From Norana najaformis (taxonomy: Eukaryota; Annelida; Clitellata; Crassiclitellata; Hormogastridae), in contig OZ029927.1 in NCBI GenBank assembly GCA_964023275.1, positions 6,582,062-6,646,061 of the forward strand: a stretch of DNA of 64,000 nt, read 5' to 3'. Positions 21,401 to 29,700 of this stretch are shown one piece after another; the stretch's first letter is position 1; every line of letters starts with the position of its first letter. The notes below the pieces were generated by a model. It ran no database searches, was not told the DNA's origin, and worked only from the letters and a program-made list of their open reading frames with translations. The position numbers were made by a program, and so were the translations under genes.

Positions 21401-23725
21401 AGAGGTCTTCTAGCGTGGGACATGTTCCGAGCACATCTGATCGATCCCGTAAAATCCTAGGTCAAACGTTTACACACAGATATGTGTGTAATCCCTGGTG
21501 GATTAACATCTGTCCTTCAACCGTTGGACGTTTGCCTGACAAGCCGTTCAAAGATCGAGTCCGTAAATTTTGGACGGAGTGGATGACATCGGGCACAGCA
21601 ACATTAACCAAAGGTGGGAACGCAAAGAAACCCAATTTGCCTTTGGTCTGTGAATGGGTGAAGTTTGCCTGGGATGATCTGCCTAGAAAAATTGTCAAAC
21701 AGGCGTTTTTAAAATGCGGCATTAGTAACGCTGTGGACGGGTTCGCAAGACAACGCGGTCTACGAAACAGCACCTAACGAAGACGACTCTGACACTGACG
21801 ATAATGACGAAACCGACATCGACGCGGCTGATCCAGCTTTAACTGAACTGAACAGCCATTTAATTTACTTTTTAACGAAGACGATAATTCTGACTTTGTG
21901 CTAGTTTCTAAATAAATGGACGCATTCCAAAAGTAAAATGGTACAGATAGTTTAGTTTCTGTAAAAATACTCATAGCGTTATAATATTTTGCCTTCCTCT
22001 GTATTCATAATTCACCATAACTTCCACCATGACTTTCAGTGCGGAAACATAAAGTCCGCAAATATTTGCAAGACACTGGTAAGTGGCAAAAAGTGTTTAA
22101 ACGCAGTCTGTTAAACTTAACTTAGCACTTATACAAACTGTTAATTTTAAAGGTCATCCAATTAGAAACTTACTACTGGTAGATATTTACTGCGTTATTG
22201 GGCAACACCATTTTGGTCGAAGAACATGTTCGCGCAGCACGTGTTCCCATCTCTGGGTCAAACCTGGTCCCTATGCTTGGTGTTTTAAAGTTTTGTAAAA
22301 TGGTCAGAATTACATCTAAAACACCCATCATTTAAATGCATTTCAAATACATCAAAATTTATATGTAAAAACACAATCGACTTACACACGGGTCACAGAC
22401 TTTTACCCTCTCTGAGGTTGAAAATTTAGGGGTCGACTTATAGGCAAATCCTACTTATAGCTGAGTATCTACGGTAATAAAATAACATTTTTATTATTAT
22501 TATGTTTGTTATAATTTTATTTCTGTATTCATAAGTGACGAAGCCTCAAATGACAACAGTAAGGAATTGTGCACGAAGGACGTGCTCAGATTTCTGTCTT
22601 AGGGGTTCAATCCACAGACAACGATTATTATTATTAATATGAAAATCTTTAAAGCACACAGTCATGCAGAAATGCAAATTGGAGGCACAGTTAGTCAGTA
22701 TTACTCGCCTGCAATTCTTCGAACTGATTGGCCAACGGGAAACTCCGGACTTTTGAAGGATCGTCTAGACCCTCGGACAAAAGATCATCCATCATCTGGG
22801 ACTTCTGAAGGCTGTCCGCAATCAGATCCGCAATATCACCCTCATCTTTCATACGATCCGAACTTAGAGGTAGCGTAGCCGCAATGTCAGGAATACGTGA
22901 TCGACTTCGACTGGAGTCTTTGGCAACCAGCGCTTTGTCAATCTTTAGATCTCTCAGCAGATCAGTTGGCGACTTCGGTGATGTCATTTGGTACTTTTGA
23001 TCATTGACTGAACAAGTTACGCTGTCTGAAGACTTTTCTTCAGCGTCGGCTTGGTTAGGTTTCGGTTTCATGGCAAGGGTCACCTCGGGTCGCTGGCCAG
23101 GGACACCCTCTGGAAAATCGGCTCGTACGAGACTCCGATCGACAACCTCATTTGGCTTTGAAAACGGTGTTGAGATCGGCGCTTGTGTTTTTTTGAAGCT
23201 AGGACACGACTGGAAGTCTTCCTGTTGCGGCAGAGAAACAAAAGTCAACGAATCGTCATGATCGGAAAGCGGTGACAGTGGCTTAATGGGTGTGACTGTG
23301 TCGTGTTCCGACAGAATTAAGTCGTTCAAACCGCCGGAAGCTAACGGTTTTTTGTTGTCTAGAATGGGAATCCGCCGATGCGTCTTCTTCGTCAAATGCG
23401 TCTTACGGTCGCAATCAAAACAAAGTCGCAGGCCGCAGCTTTCGCATTTCACGTCCGCAAAATTCCGTTCGTCACAAGATGGCTGTTGACATAGTTTGTC
23501 GGGCGACGGCCGAACGAGTTTTCTGCGCTCGTGAAACGAATGACGGGCGAGTTCGTGCATCCGACCCTCGCAGGCGGCGCACTGAAGGGACCGACAGTCG
23601 TCGCACTCAAACTCTGCTTCGGCCCGGTCGGCGACGCACGAGTATTTCTCCGAACAGAAGACGATCGACGACCTCGCCTTTCTCGCTCCTCTTCCGACCG
23701 ATGTTAGCGCCGCGGTTGACATCAT
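2650..23725 (-). CDS. ZFYVE1: ZFYVE1 (DFCP1) orthologue, 11 coding exons, 952 aa
   Basis: Coding exons in transcript order: 23725-22709, 13254-12750, 9977-9766, 8719-8622, 8082-7968, 7221-7124, 6101-5984, 5475-5305, 4801-4612, 3913-3812, 2882-2650. Every junction keeps phase and the total is 953 codons with the stop. Residues 24-110 hold paired CxxC zinc ligands, residues 365-372 a P-loop (GNTGDGKS), residue 413 begins DTEG, about 779-835 is the first FYVE finger and about 886-945 the second, both with HHCRACG and RVC. The order of zinc region, NTPase and two FYVE fingers is specific to ZFYVE1. The known vertebrate protein binds PI3P, marks ER omegasomes during autophagy and sits on lipid droplets; the same role here is inferred. 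An in-frame TGA eight codons upstream supports the start. The human protein is 777 aa, so the extra length lies before the NTPase domain. UTRs and promoter could not be placed. Confidence 0.95.
2899..3417. mobile_element. MITE-like element in ZFYVE1 intron 10
   Basis: The ends are imperfect inverted repeats of about 27 bp: CCATATTATC on the left, and the same read from the right end on the other strand. Both continue through GTAT to GTGCAC, and GCGCACCC follows inside both ends. TA dinucleotides flank the element, as for Tc1/mariner and pogo-type insertions. The 0.5-kb interior is AT-rich with no transposase, so it is non-autonomous. Confidence 0.6.
3812..3913 (-). CDS. ZFYVE1: ZFYVE1 coding exon 10, inter-FYVE linker (842-876)
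   Basis: The acceptor is AATTTCAG|ATTCTG and the donor CGCTTG|GTAAGA. It encodes the linker with [19 protein letters not shown], which matches the conserved KVGEA segment between the two fingers of DFCP1. Phase 1 in and phase 1 out agree with both neighbours. Confidence 0.88.
3914..4611. other. ZFYVE1 intron 9
   Basis: The intron lies between the first FYVE exon and the linker exon. It shows AT-rich unique sequence with no repeat or reading frame that I recognise. Confidence 0.5.
4612..4801 (-). CDS. ZFYVE1: ZFYVE1 coding exon 9, first FYVE finger (779-842)
   Basis: The acceptor is AATCCAG|AATTGT and the donor TGTCAG|GTGAGT. Eight zinc ligands are present in the FYVE spacing: CxxC, HHCRACG with FCEAC, and RVCDFC. 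The basic residue normally just before HHCR is replaced (TIHHCRACG), which could weaken phosphoinositide binding compared with a canonical finger. The exon ends in phase 1. Confidence 0.93.
5305..5475 (-). CDS. ZFYVE1: ZFYVE1 coding exon 8 (722-778)
   Basis: The acceptor is TGACAG|GGTAAT and the donor ATCAAG|GTTTGT; the exon has exactly 57 codons. It encodes [16 protein letters not shown] and [15 protein letters not shown], the amphipathic linker that leads into the first FYVE finger. The WxxD position of that finger reads WVPN here. Confidence 0.92.
5984..6101 (-). CDS. ZFYVE1: ZFYVE1 coding exon 7 (682-721)
   Basis: The acceptor is GTCGACAG|CTACGTG and the donor CCAGAC|GTAGGT. It encodes [20 protein letters not shown] and ends with [12 protein letters not shown], a conserved zinc-ribbon-like block of the ER-targeting region. 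Phase runs from 2 to 0. Confidence 0.93.
6102..7123. repeat. ZFYVE1 intron 6 with CAGA-rich repeats
   Basis: The plus strand carries a CAGA/GACA-rich simple repeat at about 6970-7110 that ends next to the exon 6 donor. A fragment of the dispersed GCGCC-TTTTAAGAAC repeat lies at about 6810-6850, and a copy of the TAATCTAATGACTTC repeat at about 6925-6975. Confidence 0.5.
7124..7221 (-). CDS. ZFYVE1: ZFYVE1 coding exon 6 (650-682)
   Basis: The acceptor is GTGTAG|GCTTGT and the donor TCTGG|GTATGT. The exon encodes [20 protein letters not shown] and then YAWSG, one of the best conserved blocks of DFCP1. Its donor lies directly against a long CAGA-rich microsatellite (about 6970-7110 on the plus strand), so repeat changes could affect splicing. 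Phase runs from 0 to 2. Confidence 0.92.
7503..7715. repeat. Inverted pair of dispersed retroelement ends
   Basis: A plus-strand copy at 7503-7570 (ATAATCTAATGACTTC, then TTATCATAATG) faces a minus-strand copy at about 7640-7715. Together they form a foldback of about 210 bp in ZFYVE1 intron 5. Confidence 0.5.
7968..8082 (-). CDS. ZFYVE1: ZFYVE1 coding exon 5 (611-649)
   Basis: The acceptor is TTAATAG|TAAACG and the donor TGCAAG|GTAGGA. It encodes [18 protein letters not shown] and ends with FDNTVYTCK, which matches the cysteine-rich segment of DFCP1 needed for ER and lipid-droplet association in the vertebrate protein. Phase runs from 2 to 0. Confidence 0.93.
8622..8719 (-). CDS. ZFYVE1: ZFYVE1 coding exon 4 (579-611)
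   Basis: This 98-bp exon has acceptor TTAAAG|GTGTTG and donor TGCAG|GTGAGT. It encodes [12 protein letters not shown] followed by [16 protein letters not shown], the start of the cysteine-rich region after the NTPase domain. It ends in phase 2 and was found by translating the minus strand between the larger exons. Confidence 0.9.
9270..9470 (+). repeat. SINE family A copy (tRNA-derived)
   Basis: A tRNA-like head (GGTTCAAACCC B box) is followed by the family body GAGCAAGTCCTTCACACACA and a short AT-rich tail. Other copies lie at about 14972-15115 and 39988-40165. Confidence 0.65.
9766..9977 (-). CDS. ZFYVE1: ZFYVE1 coding exon 3 (508-578)
   Basis: The acceptor is TTGCAG|GAGCTT and the donor ACTCTTAAG|GTCAGC. 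It encodes the end of the NTPase-like region, including [11 protein letters not shown] and [12 protein letters not shown], which match the conserved stretch after the P-loop domain in DFCP1. The phase-1 G from exon 2 completes Gly508, and the exon ends in phase 0. Confidence 0.93.
10070..10345 (+). repeat. SINE family B copy
   Basis: A tRNA-like head (GTGGTCTGTTGGTAATGCG) is followed by the body TCCTGCGATGCACTGG and then GGAAATGAGCGCCTCC. Relatives lie at about 29228-29495, 33010-33290 (minus), 41940-42065 (3' part) and 59395-59695 (minus). Confidence 0.65.
10735..10830 (-). repeat. 3' end of a CR1/L2-like retroelement
   Basis: On the plus strand the core ATTAGAAACTTCTAGAG leads to TCTAATGCACAAGG next to an ATT-rich end. 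The same core is attached to reverse-transcriptase coding sequence at 50763-51372, which identifies it as a retroelement 3' end. A run of G follows at about 10830-10842. Confidence 0.5.
10985..12605 (+). mobile_element. Non-LTR retrotransposon 5' part (endonuclease), decayed
   Basis: A 130-codon frame at 10997-11389 includes [18 protein letters not shown] and [17 protein letters not shown], the N-terminus of an endonuclease/exonuclease/phosphatase domain encoded by non-LTR elements. Broken frames continue, with MGDWNAS-like sequence near 11560. Near 12535 comes [19 protein letters not shown], the start of the reverse transcriptase. Several frameshifts and stops show that it is inactive. It lies antisense in ZFYVE1 intron 2 and ends about 145 bp from exon 2. 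Confidence 0.8.
12750..13254 (-). CDS. ZFYVE1: ZFYVE1 coding exon 2, P-loop NTPase domain (340-508)
   Basis: The acceptor is TTTAG before GTGAAAGAC and the donor is AAAG|GTCAGT. The exon encodes the Walker A loop (G365 to S372), the DTEG motif at 413-416 and the segment with IIYRTRAER and [13 protein letters not shown], all characteristic of DFCP1. It ends in phase 1. DFCP1 was long described as GTPase-like and has since been reported to hydrolyse ATP. The catalytic loop residues look intact. Confidence 0.95.
14330..14460 (+). repeat. TGTA/TATG microsatellite with dispersed repeat
   Basis: A TATG-type microsatellite leads into ATTTATATAGCACCTCTTAG and a following AAAAGCACTG. The same pairing of TATG repeat and AGCACCTTTTAAGAACCTC recurs near 17880, 19020, 32250, 34590, 40700, 44105 and 51410, so this is a transposed repeat family with a microsatellite start. 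Confidence 0.55.
14972..15115 (+). repeat. SINE family A copy
   Basis: The tRNA-like head has GATTCGATAGAGCGCTC and the B box GGGTTCGAGTC. The body is GAGCAAGTCCTTCACTCACA, as in the copies near 9270 and 39988. Confidence 0.7.
15327..15409. repeat. AT dinucleotide microsatellite
   Basis: About 80 bp of uninterrupted alternating A and T. A 63-codon tyrosine/isoleucine frame across it is an artefact. Confidence 0.95.
16930..17850 (+). mobile_element. Non-LTR retrotransposon, reverse transcriptase C-terminal half
   Basis: The catalytic FVDDTDLIA (the xxDD motif) is at about 17066-17092, followed by [14 protein letters not shown] and FVYLGSLL. Frames with [20 protein letters not shown] and an interrupted VLLYASDTW segment follow. 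Internal stops mark it as dead. It lies antisense in ZFYVE1 intron 1 and looks like the same element class as 10985-12605, but exon 2 separates them, so they are independent insertions. Confidence 0.8.
17870..18010 (+). repeat. TATG microsatellite and dispersed repeat
   Basis: A TATG/TACG array at about 17878-17945 is followed by CAGTCTTTTAAAAACCTCAC, a copy of the dispersed repeat described at 14330. Confidence 0.6.
20835..22474 (+). mobile_element. pogo/Tigger-like DNA transposon, decayed
   Basis: Perfect 21-bp terminal inverted repeats begin CCGTAGATACTCAGC and occupy 20835-20855 and 22454-22474. Both are flanked by TA, the usual target duplication of this superfamily. The interior keeps two plus-strand frames from the C-terminal half of a DDE transposase. 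An N-terminal half is not recognisable, so the element is internally deleted. It sits antisense in ZFYVE1 intron 1. Confidence 0.85.
21266..21777 (+). pseudogene. pogo/Tigger-like transposase fragment
   Basis: The frame 21266-21460 includes [20 protein letters not shown] and WDMFRAHL. After a frame change, 21415-21777 includes [15 protein letters not shown] and [20 protein letters not shown], ending with [11 protein letters not shown]. This order is typical of the DDE and C-terminal region of Tigger/jerky-type transposases. At least one frameshift separates the parts, and an acidic tail (DDSDTDDND) follows out of frame. Confidence 0.8.
22709..23725 (-). CDS. ZFYVE1: ZFYVE1 coding exon 1 (residues 1-339)
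   Basis: This exon encodes the N-terminal zinc-binding region (Cys24, Cys30, Cys41, Cys44, Cys49, Cys52 and a second CxxC/His cluster to about residue 110). It is followed by a long Ser/Pro/Lys-rich, probably disordered stretch. The open frame runs on to 22691, but phase and similarity require a splice after TTGCAG at 22709. The intron would then start with GC rather than GT (CAG|GCGAGT), a recognised minor donor class. Codons are visibly more GC-rich than the surrounding intron DNA. Confidence 0.85.
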
Positions 23726-26461
23726 CTCTCGCGGAAATCCGTCAAGTCATTCCATCAATTGCACAAAACCAAATAAACACAATATTTGGTCTGATTGGCC
23801 AACCGAGTTTCTGTCAACGGCGGAACCAACAGACGTGCTTGCTTGAAGCAAAGTCCAAGCGCAACGGTTTGGCTAAGCCGCTGCTGAACCAGAACGCGAT
23901 GACGACATTGCAACGAAAATAGAAACGAATTCGACCTCTAAGCGCACGCACCGACACACACACACAGCGGAAACAAGAACCGAACTCCATCGCACCAGGC
24001 CACCACTAATGATCGAAACCTATCAGTCCCGATGCCTATAGGCCACTAATTACGGATTTAGCATAAACAGATGATGAAAATGTCAAACACTGTTACGCTT
24101 ACACGGACCACGAAAGGTATTCGCAGGCTGAAGAGTCGATATACAGCATACTGCATAGCGAATAGAAGAACCTTCTATTCACTGTGGGTATAAGTGCTGA
24201 GCTATAAAAAACGTGTACACTTACATTTAGGCCAATTTTTTAAATCTTACTGGCCAAGTTTTTCGGTTTGGTTGAAGTATTGATACGTCGCATGTCAGCA
24301 ACTGAAATCGAAGGCACACCTCCGAGACTATTACTGTGTTGAAACACAACGGATTTAACACAGGCTAGACAAATCCTAAATCATGAAATTCGAGTGAGTG
24401 GGTGAATGAATGAACGACTAAATGAATCTGGCTATAAATTAAATATAAGTGAAGCTTCAGTAAGGGCGACTTTTGCATCAGTCCTCCCGTGCACCCCGAC
24501 TCTGTCACGCCATGAACCACAGATTACTGTGTCCAAAGCTGACCCACCATTTTCCATAAAGTAGGTATGGGCAAGGAAATCTCTATTAGCAGTTCTTGGG
24601 TGTATGGATACACCTATATAGCACAGCAGACATGCCAATTTGCTTATCGACCGTCTCTCGGTATTAATGTCACGTGATGCGTTGTTAGATTCGGCCAAAG
24701 GTTATAAATGTACATGTTTTTGTATAACGACCACAAGGCCTCGACCCTGTTCATTTCTCAGTGAATTGATTGGGTTAGATCTTACACAGCTGCCTGTTGG
24801 AAATGGGTGCCACGCCATTTGAGATCCCGCTGTACGGGGGTACTGGCCCCGAGAATCAAATCTCTGAAATATAGCCACAATTAGGATGCGATGGTGAAGG
24901 ATCTCAACCGATCAATTCATTGAACATGAGCAAGATCGAGATCATACAGTCGGTATACAGAAAAAGTATTCATTTACATTTACATCCTCAAGCACAGAGG
25001 CGCCTTAACGTACGCTTTAACCAATCTAGCTAACAAGGACTAATGTAACAATTGTTTGCCTATTAGATAGGAGGCCTAATTAATACGAACTAATGCCCAG
25101 TTTCATTAGTCGCCGATAAGTATGAAACACGCAGATCATCTTGTAATGCAACTTATTGATATTATGCACTGCGCCCTTTTATTTAACGTCGTTTTAGACT
25201 ATGTCATTGTGGTGGAGGCAGTTTTAAAGTTAATCACGATAAGATGGCTGTAAGACTATATGATCGCTTTCAGCGGAATCCGCCTCCGGAATAAACTTCC
25301 GCCAAAACTATGACAATTATATGACCCATCATACTAACTCACCAACACTTCACCTCTTGTCATCTGCCCAGGCCTTTCACTTAAAACATACCTCGTTGCT
25401 TAAAACTAAAAACACTCCTCTTCCACAGATCCTAGATATACTGATTCCTCTCCCTCTCCTTATTTCTCCTTAGCTCCAATTCCAAACACCATCCACTGCA
25501 GCCGTCTCACTGCCTGTCTGCATCTTGGATCATGACCTGGAACCGTTTCTAACCCTCCTGCCTAATAATTTTTTTTTGACTGAGCGCCTGTGAATAAGCT
25601 GGTTCCCGAGACTTAGCTTTCGTTGGGCGCTTTAGAAATCTCGACTTTACGATTACAGTTACTCGAATGGCGCAGTCCCAAGCCTTTGCTATTCATCTTC
25701 GTTATGACACATCGTCGTTAAACAGCGATTACATTTCTGCGTAGGACTATTATACGGATTCATTGTCAGTCTTGTTTTAAGCGCCTATGAATTATCTGTA
25801 ATTCTTGAGTTTATTGTAGGTTTGCGATGAAATGCGCAGTTTACGACTGAGCAGCCGATGTGAAAATTGGATTTAGGCCTTTTGGCGCTGGATGTTATCA
25901 TAAGATATTCTGGCTGGCCGACAAGACACGTATAAAGAATGCGTAAGAAGACAATGTTTACAGGTCAAATAAGGTCAGTTGGTGCGGTTGGCTCTGGGTT
26001 GATGTTGGTAGAACCACAAAATTATATATTAAATGAGTTTTAAGCAAGTTTTAAGTTTTATTTTATCACGAGTTTTATTCGCTGCGAGGTCAGGCGCTTC
26101 TGCTAAAAGAGGACGACCGGTGTTGACAGGTCATGTGAGATCGACGTCGGGATGAAAAAAGTCTGTTGACGTTGCCGGGAGAACAATATTCTTTTTACTC
26201 ATGAAAATTCGTCTTTATGGTTTTTAGCATGCAATTGACGGGTCCTGTGGGATTATTGTGATGTACAGACGAAGGTTGAATGAACACTGGCTCATCCAAC
26301 AACCTAGTTTGGCGGACTTGATTTGATATAAAGCCGGTGAATAAGTTGGTCTTTCTGACGCAACTTTTTGTGTATCGCTGTAACTATTTAGAGATTTACG
26401 TCTACAACAGTAACTTATAAGCCTGTCTAGTGCATTCTTACTGTGTGCTGTAGAAGTGAGT
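23726..26461. other. Divergent spacer between ZFYVE1 and TMEM62
   Basis: The start codons of the two genes are 2.7 kb apart and face away from each other, so both promoters and 5' UTRs lie here. No TATA box with convincing context was seen. A SINE family D copy fills about 24700-25040, and a copy of the GTTTAACGACG repeat lies at about 25690-25730 (minus). Confidence 0.5.
24700..25040 (-). repeat. SINE family D copy
   Basis: It shares long blocks with 49710-49960, for example GGGTGCCACGCCATTT and AAATCTCTGAAATA. The tRNA-like head lies at the right end on the minus strand. Confidence 0.6.
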
Positions 26462-26740
26462 ATGAGTATGAGACCATTCGACCTGATACTGACTCCTAGG
26501 AAATGTCTGGCAGTCGTATTTGTTGTCATCTGCGCTCTGTATCTGTTGTTGTCGCATTTTGTGGCCGATTTGAGCGTTGATGAAATCAATGGACGAGTCT
26601 TGGTTCCGTTGGGTGACATCAACTTTGAAGGATATTCAGCGGTGGATGGCAGTTCAAGTGCAGTCTACCAGAAAACAGCTCGTCCTCAAGGGGATGTGAA
26701 ATTTGGAAAAGAGTATGAGCACATTCACTGGTTTGTGCAG
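26462..26740 (+). CDS. TMEM62: TMEM62 coding exon 1 (1-93)
   Basis: Encodes the signal-anchor helix (CLAVVFVVICALYLLL) and ends with HIHWFVQ just before the first metal motif. The donor is GTGCAG|GTAGAT, phase 0. Confidence 0.9.
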
Positions 26741-29700
26741 GTAGATATTTCTAATGAATCTGACGTGAAAGGGTTTACCGATGATTCAGTTTGTTCTGTG
26801 AAGATTTCAGTATGTTTGTGCAAGTGTGTATCAAAGTACTTATTTTAGCATCTTTTAAGTACTTCTAAAAATGCCATTATGTTGCCGGATATTTTATTAT
26901 AAACTAGGTGATATTAATTTAGATGTTTAATTGCTGTGGTATTGAGTTTTGTTTATCTGAACCTCATATAAATTCCATTGATTGTGTGTGTGTGTGTATG
27001 TGTGTGTGTGTGTATGTGTCGGCCAATGGTGACTTTTCTAGCACCATTTGCTTACAGATGAACTTCTTGTTCTTAGTGCTGACTTCATTTAGACTAGTGG
27101 TTAAAGGTGCTCAGAAGGAACTATTAAAGCTTTCAGTTGCGTACATGCAATGCATACAGCCATCAATCGGGCAGATCCAGTATGTTTCCAAACAGAGCCC
27201 CTTGCTGCAAAACAGACCACCCTACCACAAAGCCCATTGAAAAGCAAGCTTTTAGCTGATGGTGAAAGAGACTGTATCTCAGATTCAGGGGCCCTTTCTT
27301 TTTCTTACATATCGAATGGTATTCATAAATTTGAAAATTTCTAAACTGCTTACTTACTTAGTACTTAGTCCTTCCTGTTTAGGTTTGCAAATCAGGCAAT
27401 GTGGCTTCTCCACTTATCTCTGTACATCGCCAGTCGTCTTCCCTTCTCCCATGATATCTTCACACGTCTCAGATCATCTCTGACGGTTTCTGGCCACTTT
27501 TATCTCAGTCTTTCGCTACCTTTTCCCTCATTTGCCTTTCCTATACGTATTCTCACATCCCTTTTGCAACTCAACATCGTTGTCATTGATTATGATCTTG
27601 TCTATTTTAATCCAGTTTCCTGTTGTCATACTCTTAGTCTTTTCCTGTTTGATACCGAGACCCACTTTTGCTGCTTCCTCCTAAGCTTTCATACCTTCCG
27701 ATGTACTGTCCAGCTGGGGTTGGTGTCATCCACCGCGGTCAAGGTCTCTCAACCTATCATCATCTAAAAATTTCTGTCCAGTGCTGCTGCCTTTGGTCAC
27801 TCTTCTCATCGCCCCATCCACAACCAAAGCAAAATCATCGGTGACAGAACACATCCTTGGCACACCTTTGTTATCTGAAGCCACTCGCCCATCTCTCCTC
27901 CATATCTTATTGCACATTGACTGCCATCATAGAAAATCCTGGTGATGTCAATAATCTTTGTTGGAATTCCATAGCTCTCATTATCTTCCACAGTGACTCT
28001 CTTTGTGCACTGTCAAAGGCCTTTCTGAAGTCAGTGAAGTTTATCAGTACTGGTGGCTCCCACACGAGTCTTCTCTGTTATCTGTCTAAACTAGCGTAAA
28101 AATTTTCTGCACCACTACTTAAAGTTCAGGATACCACCATAATCATAATTGCTGTGTTAAGTCAGAGTTGTCCAGAGATACCACGTGAAGAACAGTTTTT
28201 TCAGGGTTTGCACTGAGACCAGAGAGGCAAGGAGACAGAGGAGCCATTACGGTGGGTAGTGCTTAGATGGAGGTGTGGGAAGGTGGCAGATCGGATGGGT
28301 GAAGGTAAGATTTCCAGAATTAGGTGGGATGTACTTTTGAATGGAAAGGCTGAGTAGTGATCAAAAGAGTGGTAAATAGATCACCCTCACAGATTCAGAA
28401 TTCATTGGTAATTTTCCGATTTGCCTGTGATTCCTTTTAGATTTCTGATGTTCATCTGAGTCTTTTCTATGACGAAGGACGAGCGACTGATTTGTTTCAG
28501 TTCTGCCAGGATAACTTGGACATCATCCGACCCGAGGTTGTCCTACTGACTGGTTGGTTGGCAGACTTTGTTTTTAGAACTAGGTTCTTGCACCTGCAAA
28601 TGACGAGTCCCTAAATCCTGGACTGGGAGCCAGTGCAAAACAGGACTTGTCGTGTTGTTTCCAGCTTGTGGACATTTTCGGTCTTGTTTAAAGGCTTATT
28701 AAAGAAAGCTCTTATCAACTTTCAATAGTTACTGCCATGAAATTCTAGAAACTTCTACCAAACCAGAAAGGTTTAATATTATAAATGTGCTGTCTGATCT
28801 GGTTGGACAGAATTCTGTTGCATCATTGTTATGATGCATAAATTCGATGATGTCCGTTACAGTTTTCTAACATTATTTGCTTACAGATGAACTTCTTGTT
28901 ATTAAGGAACTTTAACACACTGATACTAAGAGCTCAACACAAAGTGTCTAGATGCATGGCTGCATAAATACACATCTTGTGCAACAGGTGACATAACTGA
29001 TGCAAAATTCGCTGACAAAGAGGGATCAATGCAGTTTCACGATGAGTGGAAACGCTACGATCAAATTCTACAAGATTCTGGAATCCTGGAGAAGACTGTT
29101 TGGTTGGATACTCGCGGAAATCATGGTTAGTCATCAGTTTTGAAATTCTATTTCACATCTCTGACTTTCATTTCAAATTTTTTTGCAACTCTGTTTAATC
29201 AGTCCAATTATTTATAAGCATGTATGTGTAATGCAACACGGTGGTGTACCGGTAACGCGTTTGGTCAATGATAATGTGATTGTGGGTTTGGCTCATTGTA
29301 ACAACCCTAGGCGAGTTGTTTGCGCACACCGTGCCTCTGTCACCAAGCAGTGTAATTTGGTACCAGTGAAGGGTGGGAAGTAAAGGGCTAGTCCTGCGAT
29401 GCACTGGCCCCATGTCCAAGACAAGGGTCCAGAAAAGGAGATGAGCACCTCTCCTACGTCTCACTTGGGATACTTTACTTACTTACTTACTTCCATATAA
29501 TGTATTCATAATACTCATTAGATATTGTGTGATAGTCTGGTGGTTAGCATGCTGGACTGTGAGCCCAGGGGTTAGGGTTCAAATCTCCACAAAGGCAGAA
29601 ATATTTCAGATTTCTGCTGCACTTTTAACCTCTATCAAACTGAGCTATAAAATGAGTACACGCACCGTACACTGTCAGTGGGAAGATCAGTCAGTAAGGG

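Larger units (their letters stand above)
13255..22708. other. ZFYVE1 intron 1 (9.4 kb), repeat-rich
   Basis: This largest intron contains SINE copies, an AT microsatellite, a retrotransposon fragment and a complete pogo-like element, each listed separately. No additional ZFYVE1 coding exon is needed because exon 1 and exon 2 join in phase 0. The stretches 15410-16930 and 18200-20830 show no recognisable gene. Confidence 0.6.
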
